Below are positions 1 through 10,447 of a DNA stretch of 35,933 bases, in pieces; the stretch's first letter is position 1; every line of letters begins with the position of its first letter. Under the pieces are notes generated by a model. That model was not told the origin of the DNA. It saw only the letters and a list, made by a program, of their open reading frames with translations, and ran no database searches. A program made the translations under genes and the position numbers. This DNA comes from Saccoglossus kowalevskii (Eukaryota; Hemichordata; Enteropneusta; Harrimaniidae). Location of the stretch: the NCBI RefSeq assembly GCF_000003605.2, contig NW_003107090.1, positions 822,864-858,796 on the forward strand. The letters are read 5' to 3'.

Positions 1-176
1 TTTGGTCAAAATAACAGAACTTATAAAAAGTGGAGCCTAATGTTAAAAGCAAAGAAAATATAGCTAAAGGTGGCAAAAAAAATCAGTTTAAGCTGCTGGT
101 TACTTGTAAATGTCACAATGTTGCTTTTTAAAGGCTAAAAAGGCAAAAAAAGGAGTCTTGTGTTGTAACTCGATCT

Positions 177-419
177 ATGAGTAAACAGAATATGTTAAAT
201 AAGACAAAGAAACAAATCCTGAATGTTGAAATTAACTTGATCAATACTTTTATTGCAGATATCTTTGCTAATGAGAAAATAATAAATGATAAACGGGGTG
301 TTCGAGGTGGTAAACTCAGTGAAAGTAAAGTAGATGACGCAGTACGTCGCAAACAATTGATATTACAAAAAACAACAAAAAATTATCCATTGCTTGGTAA
401 ATATCACCAGAATCCTTGA
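177..419 (+). other. Open frame upstream of the gypsy integrase, unassigned
   Basis: An 80-residue Lys/Asn-rich open frame from an ATG with no motif that I recognise. It lies directly upstream of and on the same strand as the integrase relic, so it may be leftover gag or linker sequence of that retrotransposon. A chance frame in AT-rich DNA is equally possible. Confidence 0.2.
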
Positions 420-1975
420 CCTTGAAAGAGAGAGAACAAAACGCTATATGCTTTTATTTACAAAGTGGTTTGTGCGCAAATATAGGCCACATGATGCTGC
501 AGTTGATGGAAGCTGGAAAAGTGTTCATCAAATTGTGCTACTACAACAATATTATAAGGATGTATTCTCCATTGCACATGTGGTCCTATGGCTGGACATT
601 TGGGAATTAATAAAACGCATGAACGCATCTTGAGACAATTTTGGTGGCTACACTTAAAATGTTTCTGCATACTGTAATTCATTTCAGGTTGTTGACAAGC
701 CTAACCAAAAGATATCTCCAGCTCCTTTGAAGCCTATCCCAGCTTTTGATGAACCATTTTCACATGTTATCATCGATTGTGTTGGCCCTCTTCCTCGATA
801 TCCTTTTGGTAATGGGTATATTTTAACCATTAAGTGTGCATCAACTCGCTTTTCTGAAGCCATTCCCATGCGTAATATAAAAACAAGAACAGTAGTTAAA
901 GCTTTAGCAAAGTTCTTATGTTGAATTTCCTAAATGTATTCAATCAGACCAGGGGTCTAATTTCACTTCAGGTCTATTTATACAAATTATGGTAGAATAT
1001 TATGGTAGAATATTGAATATTGATCAGAGTTTGTCAAGTGCATATCATCCTGAATCACAAGGGTGTTTGGAAAGGTTCCCTCAAACCCTAAAAAATATGA
1101 TTAAAACTTAGTGTTTAAAATTGTTAAGGGATCGGGATGAAGGTATACATTTCTTACCTTTTGCGGTGAGTGATGCAATACAAGATACTTTGGGTTTTAT
1201 CCCCTTTCAGTTGATTTTGGGCGTGTGTACATGGCCCTTTGAAACTTTTGAAAGAGAAGTGGCAAAGCAAACAGAATGATGTTAAGTTGTTAGATTATGT
1301 CTCTAATTTTAAACATAGGTTGATAAGGGCAACTGCGATTGCCAAAAAAAATATGGAACAAGGTCAAAGAAAGATGAAATATTGGTATGACAGAAATGCC
1401 AGGTCAAGAGACTTTAAACTAGGTGATAAAGTTTTGGTACTGCTTCCAATTTCAGGACATGCATATCAGGCCCCATATCATGGACCTTGTGTGATTGAAT
1501 CCAAACTTGATGTTTTAAATTATATTGTTAAAATACCTGAAAACAAGCAATTATGTTATATCCATATGCTTACAGGTTATGTTGATCGTAAGACTGTTGA
1601 CTATGATTGTAAAACTAAACCCAATGATACCGTGGTAAGGACAGTTGGTTCTGTGAACTTTTGTAAAAGTCCTGGTGTAATTATAGAAGAAAGTAATAAA
1701 CACAACGAGGTTGGATATAGAGAATATAAGATGAAACTAAACAATTCTTGTATCTTGGCCCATTTAGATAGTAAACAACAGTTGATTATAAATATTGTTA
1801 CGAGGCGGAAACGATTGTTCCCAGATACACCTAATAAGACTAATGCTGCCTTACATGACATTGAGGTTGGTGATACAAAACCGATTAAGCAACATCCATA
1901 TAAAGTGAATCCTTTGAAAATGTCTATTCTTAAAAATTATATCATTTAACACAGTAATAGTGAATGTGCTTAAAT
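416..1975 (+). pseudogene. Gmr1-like Ty3/gypsy pol relic: integrase followed by start of reverse transcriptase
   Basis: Decayed polyprotein spread over all three plus frames. In order: the zinc-binding integrase N-terminus (GHLGINKTHERILRQFWW, about 595-650); the catalytic core with first Asp in VIIDCVGPLPR (codon 775-777), second Asp in IQSDQGSNF (947-949) and Glu in ESQGCLERF (1070-1072); then a 236-residue frame (1239-1949) with the integrase C-terminal region (YHGPCVIE) running into VGDTKPIKQHPYKVNP, the leader that normally precedes gypsy reverse transcriptase. A stop then interrupts a remnant HSNSEC of the RT N-terminus, and homology ends near 1975. Integrase before RT is the order known for the Gmr1 group of Ty3/gypsy elements. 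Frame breaks near 590, 915 and 1232 and a stop near 1110 show that it is dead. No LTRs are seen in the window. Confidence 0.85.
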
Positions 1976-2019
1976 GTGTCAAATGACGTGTTTTGTTTTC
2001 TTTCACTTCTGCATTTTGT

Positions 2020-2310
2020 GTTTGCATCCCGGATCCTCTCTTGGTCGAAGCAAGTTGCTGGTTGTTACGGGAGTGAGCAGATCCAATACATCGTTAAGCC
2101 GGGAATTTTGAAACAAACTCCTAAAGTATGTGGTGTAGGGACTCGTTGGGATTTCGGGTCAAACAGTTCTTTGCCCTTTCCAAGAAATCTTCGTCGACCA
2201 GGCTAGACCTCACTCACAACAGCTTCTGGAATGGGTAGTTTTTTGTCTGACTTGTATTTGCACCAAGACCTCTGCTCCAGTTAGACAATAGTGCTCGTAT
2301 AGTGGTCCAA
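2020..2310 (-). pseudogene. Mutator-like transposase relic, C-terminal part
   Basis: Reading the minus strand gives HYCLTGAE, then WCKYKSDKKLPIPEAVVSEV, a stop, then DFLERAKNCLTRNPNESLHH and ILxEFVSKF. This matches the block SWCKxQxD..LP.AVVxxIKP....L..C..GxTQNxNES, typical of Mutator-like transposases that are multicopy in invertebrates. There are at least two stops and one or two frame changes. It is read in the same direction as the piece at 3300-3608, and together they form one broken gene split by an intron or insertion of about 1 kb that holds one copy of the direct repeat. A homologous block, read on the other strand, occurs near 17.7 kb. Confidence 0.7.
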
Positions 2311-2511
2311 CATTTCCCTTGTTTTACGGCTCTTTGCTTTTGCATTTCCTGAAGAAAGAAAAGGAAATTGTCAGTGGTATATCATTCTAAAAATTGTTAT
2401 TACAGTTATTCTTCGTTGTCATCAATGCGTGAATGCATTAAATGAAACACTGATATACATGCATGTACATGTATCGGGGCCAGATCACGATTTGGAGGGG
2501 GTACAATCGTT

Positions 2512-3271
2512 TCAAGCTCAGTTTTCAAATCACTGACGTATGTTGACAAGGAATTATTTTTGTATTCACCAAAAAGTTGCCAAACGTACTGAACTCATTC
2601 CAGGATTTGCAAATAATCACACAAGTGTGCCTGTTACGGCTACTCAACACTTCCAAGCTGCTGACCAAAACTGTGGCCGTTACACTTGGCTATGTTAAAC
2701 ATTGCTATGAGGTGTGATTATAACTTATACAACAATAAAAACGTGAAATAAATGCATCCCATGGAATAGTAGCGACAACTTGATACAGACAAGTCAATCA
2801 AAGTGCACAAAACGCAGTCAAGATTATAAATCATTCATAATCTACTGAGCCAGTCACTAAATTTATTGTAATCAGTTCTGGATATAATAATCATGTTTCT
2901 ACAACTTCTATAAGAAACAGCATTTTGATTCATCCATGTCATCAATATTCTTGTTACATATAAATATTGTGCAGGGCTTTTATTTGTTTTAAATTTATCA
3001 TACAGCTGCATATCATTGTCAGTAACAATAAAAACATATCTTGTCTTGTCTATTGACCAATGGATGTGAAGTGAAGCAAGTAGGCCAGTGACAGAGTGGT
3101 TTGGGTAATCTTCAAAAATGTCACATCATCAGTGTTCTCTTTGTCATGAATCTGAAAATAAATGGTATATAAAATAATACTATTACTCGGTATAGATAAA
3201 CTGATGATATGATCAGTTCACTTTACAAAAATACATAGCATACAATGAAATTGTTACTATAAATTTTATCA
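2512..3271. repeat. Direct repeat, copy A (about 0.76 kb)
   Basis: This copy aligns almost end to end with 3649-4412, with small indels. A 21-bp insertion near 2910 in copy A is absent from copy B, and single-base T and A runs differ. Spacing between equivalent points is about 1.13 kb. On the minus strand copy A gives a run of open codons (RYVFIVTDNDMQLYDKF onward) that copy B breaks by a 1-bp deletion, so the segment may once have been coding or lie in an intron. It sits between the two recognisable pieces of the Mutator-like gene. Confidence 0.9.
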
Positions 3272-3299
3272 ATACAATACAGGGATAATAAAAGTCTGG

Positions 3300-3608
3300 C
3301 CTAAGTGTCTTTCACAGCACGGTGGGCACTACTATCACCACCGACACATGTAGTATATCTGCAACACCTTAAAAACACTGAATCATGAAAACTGGTAAAA
3401 CATGATTTCTACCTTGAAATTATGTTTCTCAAGGGAACGATCAAATATAACTTGGGCACAACTGGATTCCATTGCTTTTGCTGCTTCCTTCATTGTTGCT
3501 TGGCATTTCGGTTCGTGGTTAAGTACTACTCCATATATTCTGGACTAGTCTTCCTCGTTACATTCACGACAATGGTTTGCCAAGAATTGCACATCTACAA
3601 CTTTACCT
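3300..3608 (-). pseudogene. Mutator-like transposase relic, core exon
   Basis: The minus strand reads, after an acceptor-like cattggctag, GKVVDVQFLANHCRECNEED, a stop, then HEPKCQATMKEAAKAMESS and CAQVIFDRSLEKHNFK. After a break it reads TTCVGGDSSAHRAVKDT. This is the conserved sequence of invertebrate Mutator-like transposases: GKVLD..v..K.C..C, H...C..N...A...ME..GA..IF.RS, then YVGDGDSS. The acidic motif is normally GDGDS; here one Asp codon is missing (GGDSS). An in-frame stop, a frameshift before the acidic motif and that loss make it inactive. The C-terminal block lies downstream on the same strand at 2020-2310. Confidence 0.75.
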
Positions 3609-3648
3609 AGCCAATGAAAAAATAATAAAATTCGATTAGTGACAAGGT

Positions 3649-4412
3649 CAGTTTTCGAATTACTGACGTATGTTGCCTAACACTAGGAATTATTTTTTTC
3701 ATTCACCAACAAGTTGCCAAACATACTGAACTTATTCCAGGATTTGCAAATAATCACACACGTGTGCCTGCTACGGCTACTCAACACTTCCAAGCTGCTG
3801 ACCAAAACTGTGGCCGTTACACTTGGCTATGTTAGACATTGCTATGAGGTGTAATTATAACTTATTCAATTAAAACGTGAAATAAATACATCACATAGAA
3901 TAGTAGCGAAAACTTGATACAGACAAGTCAATCAAAGTGCACAAAACGCAGTCAAGATTATAAATCATTCATAATCTACTAAGCCAGTCACTAAATTTAT
4001 TGTAATCAGTTCTGGATATAATAATCATGTTTCTACATCTTCATCCATGTCATCAATGTTCTTGTTACATATAAATATTGTGCAGGGCTTTTATTTGTTT
4101 TAAATTTATCATAGAGCTGCATATCATTGTCAGCAACAATAAAACATATCTTGTCTTGTCTATTGACCAATGAATGTTTTTCAAGTGAAGAAAGTAGGCC
4201 AGTGACAGAGTGGTATGGGTAATCTTCAAAAATGTCACATCATCAGTGTTCTTCTTGTCATGAACCTGCAAATAAATGGTATATAAACTAATATTATTAC
4301 TCGGTCACGGTATTGATAAACTGATGATATGATCAGTACTTCCACTACATATATCAGCTCTCCTTACAAAAATACATAGCATACAATGACATTTTTTACT
4401 ATAAAATGTATC
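3649..4412. repeat. Direct repeat, copy B (about 0.76 kb)
   Basis: Second copy of the 2512-3271 segment in the same orientation, starting just upstream (minus-strand sense) of the Mutator-like core exon. A repeat on each side of an exon suggests tandem duplication of an intron-exon block of about 1.13 kb with one exon copy lost. Confidence 0.9.
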
Positions 4413-5185
4413 AAAATTTTTACAAGGTAATTTATTCTTCTCTTGAAAGTGGCTAGAATTTGATATACTGGTAATCAAAGCACACAATGCATGACAAATG
4501 TTCGAACATTTTCTCATCTGCAAAGACATTTTTAGGCACTCGCACATAATGCTAAATTAGAAAATGTCTTTTCATCCATACATGTGCATTGGTAACAGCG
4601 GAGCTATCTCAGCCGACAGGCTGCATGTTTTTCATTACAAGGTGGGTCAACAAATACACATTGTTTCTAATAAGCGTGAGATCTTTTTGAGTAAATGGCA
4701 AGTTTTTCATGAGAAATTTGGCTCTAGCTAGATAGAGCATCGTTTGGTTTTGAGTGTACCCGGGGTGTTTTTGGTTTTTGTTTATCTGTTCAAAATTTAA
4801 TTTACTAAACAATTCCTATAATATGCGTAATACTTGGAATTTACATGTCCCTGCAAGGTACCATATTGCAATATATACTTTTTTTTTTTAATAGTGCTGT
4901 GTATTTTAATTTCCATTTTAATGTTTTATAATAGTGTAATTTTCAAGATGGCAATAAAAAAACTGGCAATTTCATACAGAGCATTATGAAGATCCGAATT
5001 AATTCCCCTCCAGTTTTCTGAAATATTAATAGTGCATAAGCTTGATTAGTGGTAGAGTACAAAAAGAATACACTAAATACTGCATAATCAGTTACTATCA
5101 CATGACAATGCCGATGCATATTATTCACATGAAGAAGGTATATAAATAAGCCAGGTACGGGTGAAATGCACGGGACGTACTTTTC
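4413..5185. other. No gene seen; one dispersed motif
   Basis: AT-rich sequence with only short open frames lacking recognisable motifs. Positions 4588-4660 contain a motif around GGAGCTATCTC that recurs near 25776-25840 in the same orientation, so it is part of a dispersed repeat. Confidence 0.5.
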
Positions 5186-5189
5186 AGAA

Positions 5190-5320
5190 AATGGCGAGTA
5201 TAGGTGGTATTTGCAGTGAGTACGGTTGGTATTTGTAGCGAGTACATGTAGGTAATTTAGCGAGTACGGGGAGATGAGTACGAGTGATAAAATGTAGCGA
5301 GTACGGGGTGGGGGTATTGC
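5190..5320. repeat. Degenerate tandem repeat built on GCGAGTACG
   Basis: The word GCGAGTACG and close variants (GCGAGTATA, GTGAGTACG, ATGAGTACG) recur about seven times at irregular 20-40 bp spacing, joined by GGTATTTG-like linkers. It causes the 135-residue minus-strand open frame that spans it, which I do not regard as a gene. Confidence 0.7.
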
Positions 5321-5454
5321 AGGGTAAAATCTACGGGATTTATACATCAATTACGGGTACAGCAAAACACTCAATTGATAACAAAAATATCAGTTGTACG
5401 AACTGAAACTAGTTCTATCTTACGAAAACCAAATGTGGACGTGAAGCATAGTAT

Positions 5455-6105
5455 ATGTTCACGCAGTTTGACCCCTATGACGTAGCAAAATGGACGCCTC
5501 GTAAACGCGTGGTAAATAAATATCATAAGAATCAGATTAGTGTTTTGACAACATTTCCAAATCATATCGCTGGCAAAAGTACTTATATACTTCATGGTAC
5601 AGATTATCTGAGCAGAGGCCAGATTGAGTCAATAGTGACCTCTCAACCAATTCCCACCGTTCTATCTGTTAAGAGTTAAGTAATCAAAGATGTTCTGCCA
5701 GATATAAGAGATACCGATGAAGGGTTAGTAACGAAGCTGAATGACAGGCGTGTGAGGAATTTACTACCCAAACTGGTTATGACTACAGAGAAGGGAGGTC
5801 AGCCTAAATGGGGGAATGACCAGATTACGCCAGCATGGTGGTCTACCGACATTCCATTTGTCAACCCAAGCAAGCCTGGTAACCATGGAGGTCGTGGATG
5901 GACAGACACAATCAGAAAAGTATTGAGAGCCTGCTATACATTCTATGATGTATTTGAAAGGAATAGTGAGTAATAAGATTACAATTGTTACTAAAATATT
6001 TTTTTTTCTATTCAATTATTGAAATCAGAGTTAATAACTTGTGTTCTATTAGCATTTACAGCTGACGAGTCTAGCAATACATCTACTGAACCATTGACTG
6101 TTCCA
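5455..6105 (+). pseudogene. NRF1/EWG/P3A2-type DNA-binding domain gene, two exons, one in-frame stop
   Basis: Exon 1 (5455-5965) keeps one frame throughout. It begins MFTQFDPYDVAKWTPRKR, runs through ISVLTTFPN and YILHGTDYLSRGQIESIV, then after a single TAA (5677-5679) continues VRNLLPKL, GGQPKWGNDQ, TPAWWSTDIPFVNPSKP and WTDTIRKVLRACYTFYDVF. The GxPxWG..., WWxxDIPxxN and WTxxxRxxxxxCY motifs are those of the NRF1 family domain, which in animals binds GCGCATGCGC promoter sites. A GTGAGT donor at 5966 and a TTTACAG acceptor ending at 6061 bound a 96-bp intron; joining them keeps the frame into an acidic Ser/Thr-rich exon (DESSNTSTEP). A stop (TAG) sits just before the ATG, so any N-terminal part would need an upstream exon. 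The long conserved frame suggests recent inactivation, an assembly error at the stop, or a stop-skipping splice. Confidence 0.75.
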
Positions 6106-6960
6106 GTACACGTCCGAACACGGGGACTATTAATTTGGGTTCGTTCCGTCCGTCCGTACGTCCGGAGCTATGTCTCGAACACCCGTTGACGGATTTTATT
6201 CAAACTTTACATAAAGACAAAACACAATGTCTCACATATGCGCGTCAAGTAACTTTATGATAGGAGAGAAAATGGCCGACTGGCGGCCATTTTGGATGTC
6301 AAATTTGCTATTTCTAATGCATAAACGTGTTTGCAGCAGTTTCTCGGAGATGACTGGGCCGATTTGGATCAAAATTGGTATGGTGATCATACATATTGGG
6401 TTATAGGTGCACGTCATTTTTTGTGTGATTTGAACAAATATGGCCGACTGGCGGCCGTCTTGTTTTTCATGGTACCCATGCTACTTTATCTTGAATGCAA
6501 TGAACGTTTCTGTTTAAATTTTGTACAAAGATAGTATGCCAAGAGATACATCTGTACCAACATTATTTTTGTGACGCCCAATTTTCATGTAAAAGTGTTA
6601 AATCGTCATTATTACATATCCGGAACTGTTTCTCAGAGATGACTAGGCCGATTTGGATCATACATATTGGGTTATAGGAGCACGTCATATTTTTTTCTGT
6701 GATTCAAACTAATATGGCTGACTGGTGGCCATTTTGTTTTTCATGATACCCATGCCTACTTTCCCATGAATGCAATGAACATTTCTGTTTAAATTTGGTA
6801 CAAAGACAGTATACCAATAGATACATCAACAAGAACATTATTTTTGTAATTTGATTCAATATGACTGCCCAATATCCAATTCTTCTGTAAAAGCACTAAA
6901 TCATATTTTTTTAATGGTTTCAATCTAATCTCAATGACTTCATCAGCATCAAATTGATAT
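6106..6960. repeat. Interspersed repeat with 289-bp internal tandem copies
   Basis: Starts with a CCGTCCGTCCGTACGTCCGG segment, then holds two tandem copies of a unit around TTTCTC(G/A)GAGATGACT(G/A)GGCCGATTTGGATC, at about 6339 and 6628 (period 289 bp; the second copy has a 20-bp internal deletion). A near-palindrome GGCCGACTGGCGGCC occurs near 6273 and 6442, and a decayed form near 6715. No coding potential was seen. Confidence 0.8.
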
Positions 6961-8280
6961 GTCAGATCACAAAATTTTGGACGGAGACCAATGACTTGTT
7001 AATAGCTAAAAATAATGCTACATGAAAAATAAAATTGTCAGGCAACATTATGAGCCTTGATGCTTGATAAATCGGCATTACACATGCCTGTGAGTGAACT
7101 GATGGCGTCATTACACCTATATGTATCCATGCAGTAACCAGAGAAACATCTGAAATGAGAAGTAAAGGACATAATTGATAGCATGGACAAGGTATGATCA
7201 CCCTGGATTTAAACATTCATTGCATAACCTTCAGCTTTTGAAAAAAATAAAATAATATACAGTAGAAATTTCTTATGGATGAAAATTAAACTAGTGATAA
7301 TCAACATGGGGTTCTTGCAATGGAATCTGTCAACAACAAATAGAGCAAGAATTATTTCAAGACAGTCTCTGTTATAGAAAAATAAAGAAATATTATAAAA
7401 GATGAAAGTATAATTACAAAATAGCATCATAATCCGGCTAGTGGCCTCAGCAATATAAATGCTAGCATGCTAATAAGATTGTACACCCTCCCCCCCAAGT
7501 GTTGAAATATAATAGAACCTGAAAATGTATTATTAACATAATATAAATTTAATTTCACTTTGGCTTGCAAAATAATCTACCTCACCAAAAGGTGCTTGAA
7601 TGTGTAGTCTAAATAGACCATTTTCATGACTCAGTATTTCATACATGTTCAGAATCATTTCGTGCGAATCGATTCATCTTCAATATTATTATCCACTGAC
7701 TGACATGAAACCTGAAAATTGTTGCAGTTCTACTGCAGTCATTAGTATATTTCACCGTCTTGTACTAAGATACAACTTGTACATGTTATCAATCACTAAC
7801 AGTATTGGTGCAACTTGCAGGCATTGTCGTATGTAATGACTTTAGGTGAAATTGAAAATCCTGTAGTGTGGGATAGTGAAGGGAATCTCGGGAGACTCGT
7901 TTTGCTTCATCACTTGGAAACCATAACATACTTTATATGGACAGCAAATTCCTGGTGACAATGTAAGGTGGCTTCCAAAGAACTTTCTGCAGCTATCTGT
8001 ACTGTGACTACTTGTTTTACCATCTTGCTGATATTAAAGTGATTAAACAAATGATAAACACAATAAATGTGTGAATGTAATTTTAGCACCACAGTGTTAA
8101 CAATAGTTCCAAAGAATATAGTTTCAGGTCAAAGACATTTGACAAGTGAAAGAATATGTCGTAGAATTTGTTGATAACAATGTTGTTACTTACCCTCTAA
8201 ATTGAGGAAGCGATGGAAATAAGATAATGGTTCAGGAAATATTGGCGACTATAGTCGTCTGGTGAAATGTAGGATTGTTT
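6961..8280. other. No gene seen
   Basis: AT-rich sequence with short open frames only (for example a plus frame near 7645-7836 and a minus frame near 6962-7216). None shows a motif, a splice-supported extension or codon runs that I would call coding. Confidence 0.5.
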
Positions 8281-8289
8281 ACATCTGAT

Positions 8290-8910
8290 GAGGATATCAC
8301 GCAGTGGGTATCTTGCATGGAGTGGCGCATGGTGGTTACAGCATACAGTCTTTTAAATAGCTGAAGACAACAGAAGCATCTTGTTGTAGAATATGAAGTT
8401 TGATCGAGTTGCTGCTATTGCAAATATCAAGTCCATGGTTAACTCGCCAAGCCCATCATCAAGGAAGTTAAGACTAAGGCAACTGCAGAATGGAGCATAT
8501 TGGAGAATTCTTGGCAATGACACTAAGGAAAGACTTATAAACAATAGGTGCCTGAAGAATGGTTCCACTTTCAGAAATATCATCCAACAATCTAACAAGA
8601 TACTTGAAATGCTTGAAACGCGTTAAAATAGCTTTCAATGATGCATATTCTTCTGCTTATAGGGGAGTTGCTGTCAGAGCATACTGGGTGAGTAATTTCC
8701 TTCCTTGGACATTTGGTATAAAAAACTCTATCTGCATGCTTACTTTCAGTCATTGTAAGACAATCTTCATTAACACTGTCATCAGCAAATGTAAATTGTT
8801 TCAAAACCCGTTTGTTCATCCCAAGGCTAGTGCCATCACACGCATTGACTGGAGGTTGATCACCACACTCAAGACAACAGAAAGCAGCAGTGAAGTCGAT
8901 ATCCAGCAAT
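8290..8910 (-). pseudogene. Transposon-associated cysteine-motif gene (HMGXB3-like), exon 2
   Basis: After a CCAG acceptor at 8911-8914 the minus strand reads LLDIDFTAAFCCLECGDQPP and then NACDGTSLGMNKRVL. The arrangement C-x2-C-G-x3-P followed by DGTxLGxxK is a hallmark of a multicopy, probably transposon-borne family in molluscs and fish that resembles the C-terminal part of HMGXB3-like proteins. The first frame stops at 8592. A one-base shift then carries on with RFKHFKYLVRLLDDISESG and SFLSVIAKNSPICSILQLP, and a further shift gives SNSIKLHILQQDASVVF, ending near 8290. Phase matches exon 1 at 9306-9477: AG joined to A makes Arg. At least two frameshifts plus stops make it a pseudogene. Family function is unknown to me. 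Confidence 0.6.
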
Positions 8911-9305
8911 CTGGCTTAGCAATTCCAAACTATACATAGCTTATGTAGTGAGAGTCGCTTCGTTTTAGACAGAGAAGCCTGCCCAGTTGAATATGTTCTG
9001 AAACAGTAGACAAGCAATAAAATGTCAAATTAATATAATGAAAATAGAAGCAATATTAATTATTATTGTCTTCAGTAAAATGAATGATGATGGTAACTGG
9101 AAATATACTTTTGAAATGCACTGGATTGAGGGTTGAGTATGTCTCACTGTGGTCAATTGTTACATTTTGTTACAATGAACTCAATCTTAGAATGGCAGTA
9201 TGTTCAGTCTTTGGAGACTTGGAATTTATTTGTTTAATCATGATGTAAAATACAAATTATGAACTTGAGAAAAACACTGAATTGTAATCAACTCATAAAA
9301 ATTAC

Positions 9306-9477
9306 CTGTGATGTGTAGCAAGTGGGTTCTTTCTATCACACATGGAACGCAAGCAGGGGATGAGCAGATTATAATAGTGCACCAACACTTCATTGTTCAA
9401 GTTGAACATAAGATCTTCCTGTCCATCATAGGCTAACTTGCAAGAACATTCACCAACAGCTGGTCCGTAATAAACAA
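9306..9477 (-). pseudogene. Transposon-associated cysteine-motif gene, exon 1
   Basis: Fully open minus-strand exon reading YYGPAVGECSCKLAYDGQED, then LMFNLNNEVLVHYYNLL, then RSMCDRKNPLATHHR, ending at a donor CACAG|GTAAT (exon boundary at 9306). The CxCKxxYDGQEDLxxNLxN block is characteristic of the same multicopy family as exon 2 and is expected upstream of the CxxCG..DGTxLG motif, as found here. The upstream edge is uncertain: the frame stays open into a T-rich tract that could be an acceptor region. No earlier exon was recognised. Confidence 0.65.
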
Positions 9478-9616
9478 AAAAACAATTTAATTAAATAGAC
9501 ATTTGAAATCAAGCAATTCACTGCTAAGATTGTACTATATCAGATTAAAATAAGATCCCAGTGAGCTTTTTCAGTATTTTTTTAAATTAATTTCTTGTAT
9601 TTATTATCGTACCTTT

Positions 9617-10275
9617 GACTGTGCGAAGCACACAATGGGTGTCTTTGCAGTTAGTGTGTGTGTATGTGTGTCCGTCTGTTCCGCTACTATCTCAAGAACC
9701 ATAAATTTGGTGCATAGATGCTCTGGGCCAATGCGCAGATTTGATATTACCCATTTTGCATGATAATTAGTTGATTTTTAGCTGTTCCATGACTGTTCTA
9801 TTGATTAGTTTTAGGGTAAATAAGTGTGGATATTAATGACCTAATTCGCATAATTAGTTAATTTTTTTCCATGAATGTTCCACTGATATATCAAAAACTT
9901 TTATAGAGTATTCATTATCACATTTCAATAAACGTAGAGACAATTAGTTTTTGGGTAAATATTTATGTTTATTAATCATAATGATATCTCAATTACTGAT
10001 CATCACATTTTAATAAAATTTGGTACGTAAATGCTCTAGAACAATAGACAGGGCCGATTAATTTTGGGTTGAAATTTGTTCATATTAATTCTCTAATAAT
10101 AATTCATAGTTTTTTTGTTCTAATCACATTTCAATGAAACTTGGTACATAGATATTACATTACGCAGGCCTTATTAGTTTTACACTCAAATCTGTTCATA
10201 TCATTTACCTGATTTACATAGTTTTCAGCTATTCCATCAATATTTTAAGTACAAGTAATTTTGAATTTTAAATGG
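9617..10275 (+). repeat. Left arm of a 4-kb inverted-repeat-bounded region, with internal monomers
   Basis: Begins TTTGACT, then AGCACACAATGGGTGTC and TTTGCAGTTAGTGTGT, the reverse complement of the sequence ending at 13640. The arms share roughly 140 bp, including the tract ATCTCAAGAACC and the motif CATAGATGC(T/C)CTGGG. Inside the left arm, a monomer around CATTT(C/T)AAT(G/A)AAA(C/T)TTGGTAC is repeated about every 120 bp up to about 10270. This is a repeat family with non-coding sub-repeats. Confidence 0.75.
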
Positions 10276-10284
10276 GCCTAATGA

Positions 10285-10447
10285 TATAGTAAATTGATAT
10301 AACTATATTAGAAATAGATATAACGGTGTAGATAATATACACAATAAAATAAATAGAGAAAACGAAGTTATAAGTGGTCGTAACGATGCAATAACTGGAC
10401 ATAACGATGTAGTAAATGGACATAACGGTGTAATAAATAGACAACGA
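10285..10447. repeat. Degenerate 21-bp tandem repeat
   Basis: Unit approximates TAAATGGACATAACGGTGTAA, with 7-8 diverged copies, best preserved at 10380-10440. It creates a spurious 62-residue minus-strand frame of repeated Tyr/Ile/Val/Ser. A minisatellite. Confidence 0.85.

Noticed and set aside
4943-5350. A 135-residue minus-strand open frame
   Set aside because: It runs through the GCGAGTACG tandem repeat and AT-rich flank, shows no domain, and its residues follow the repeat.
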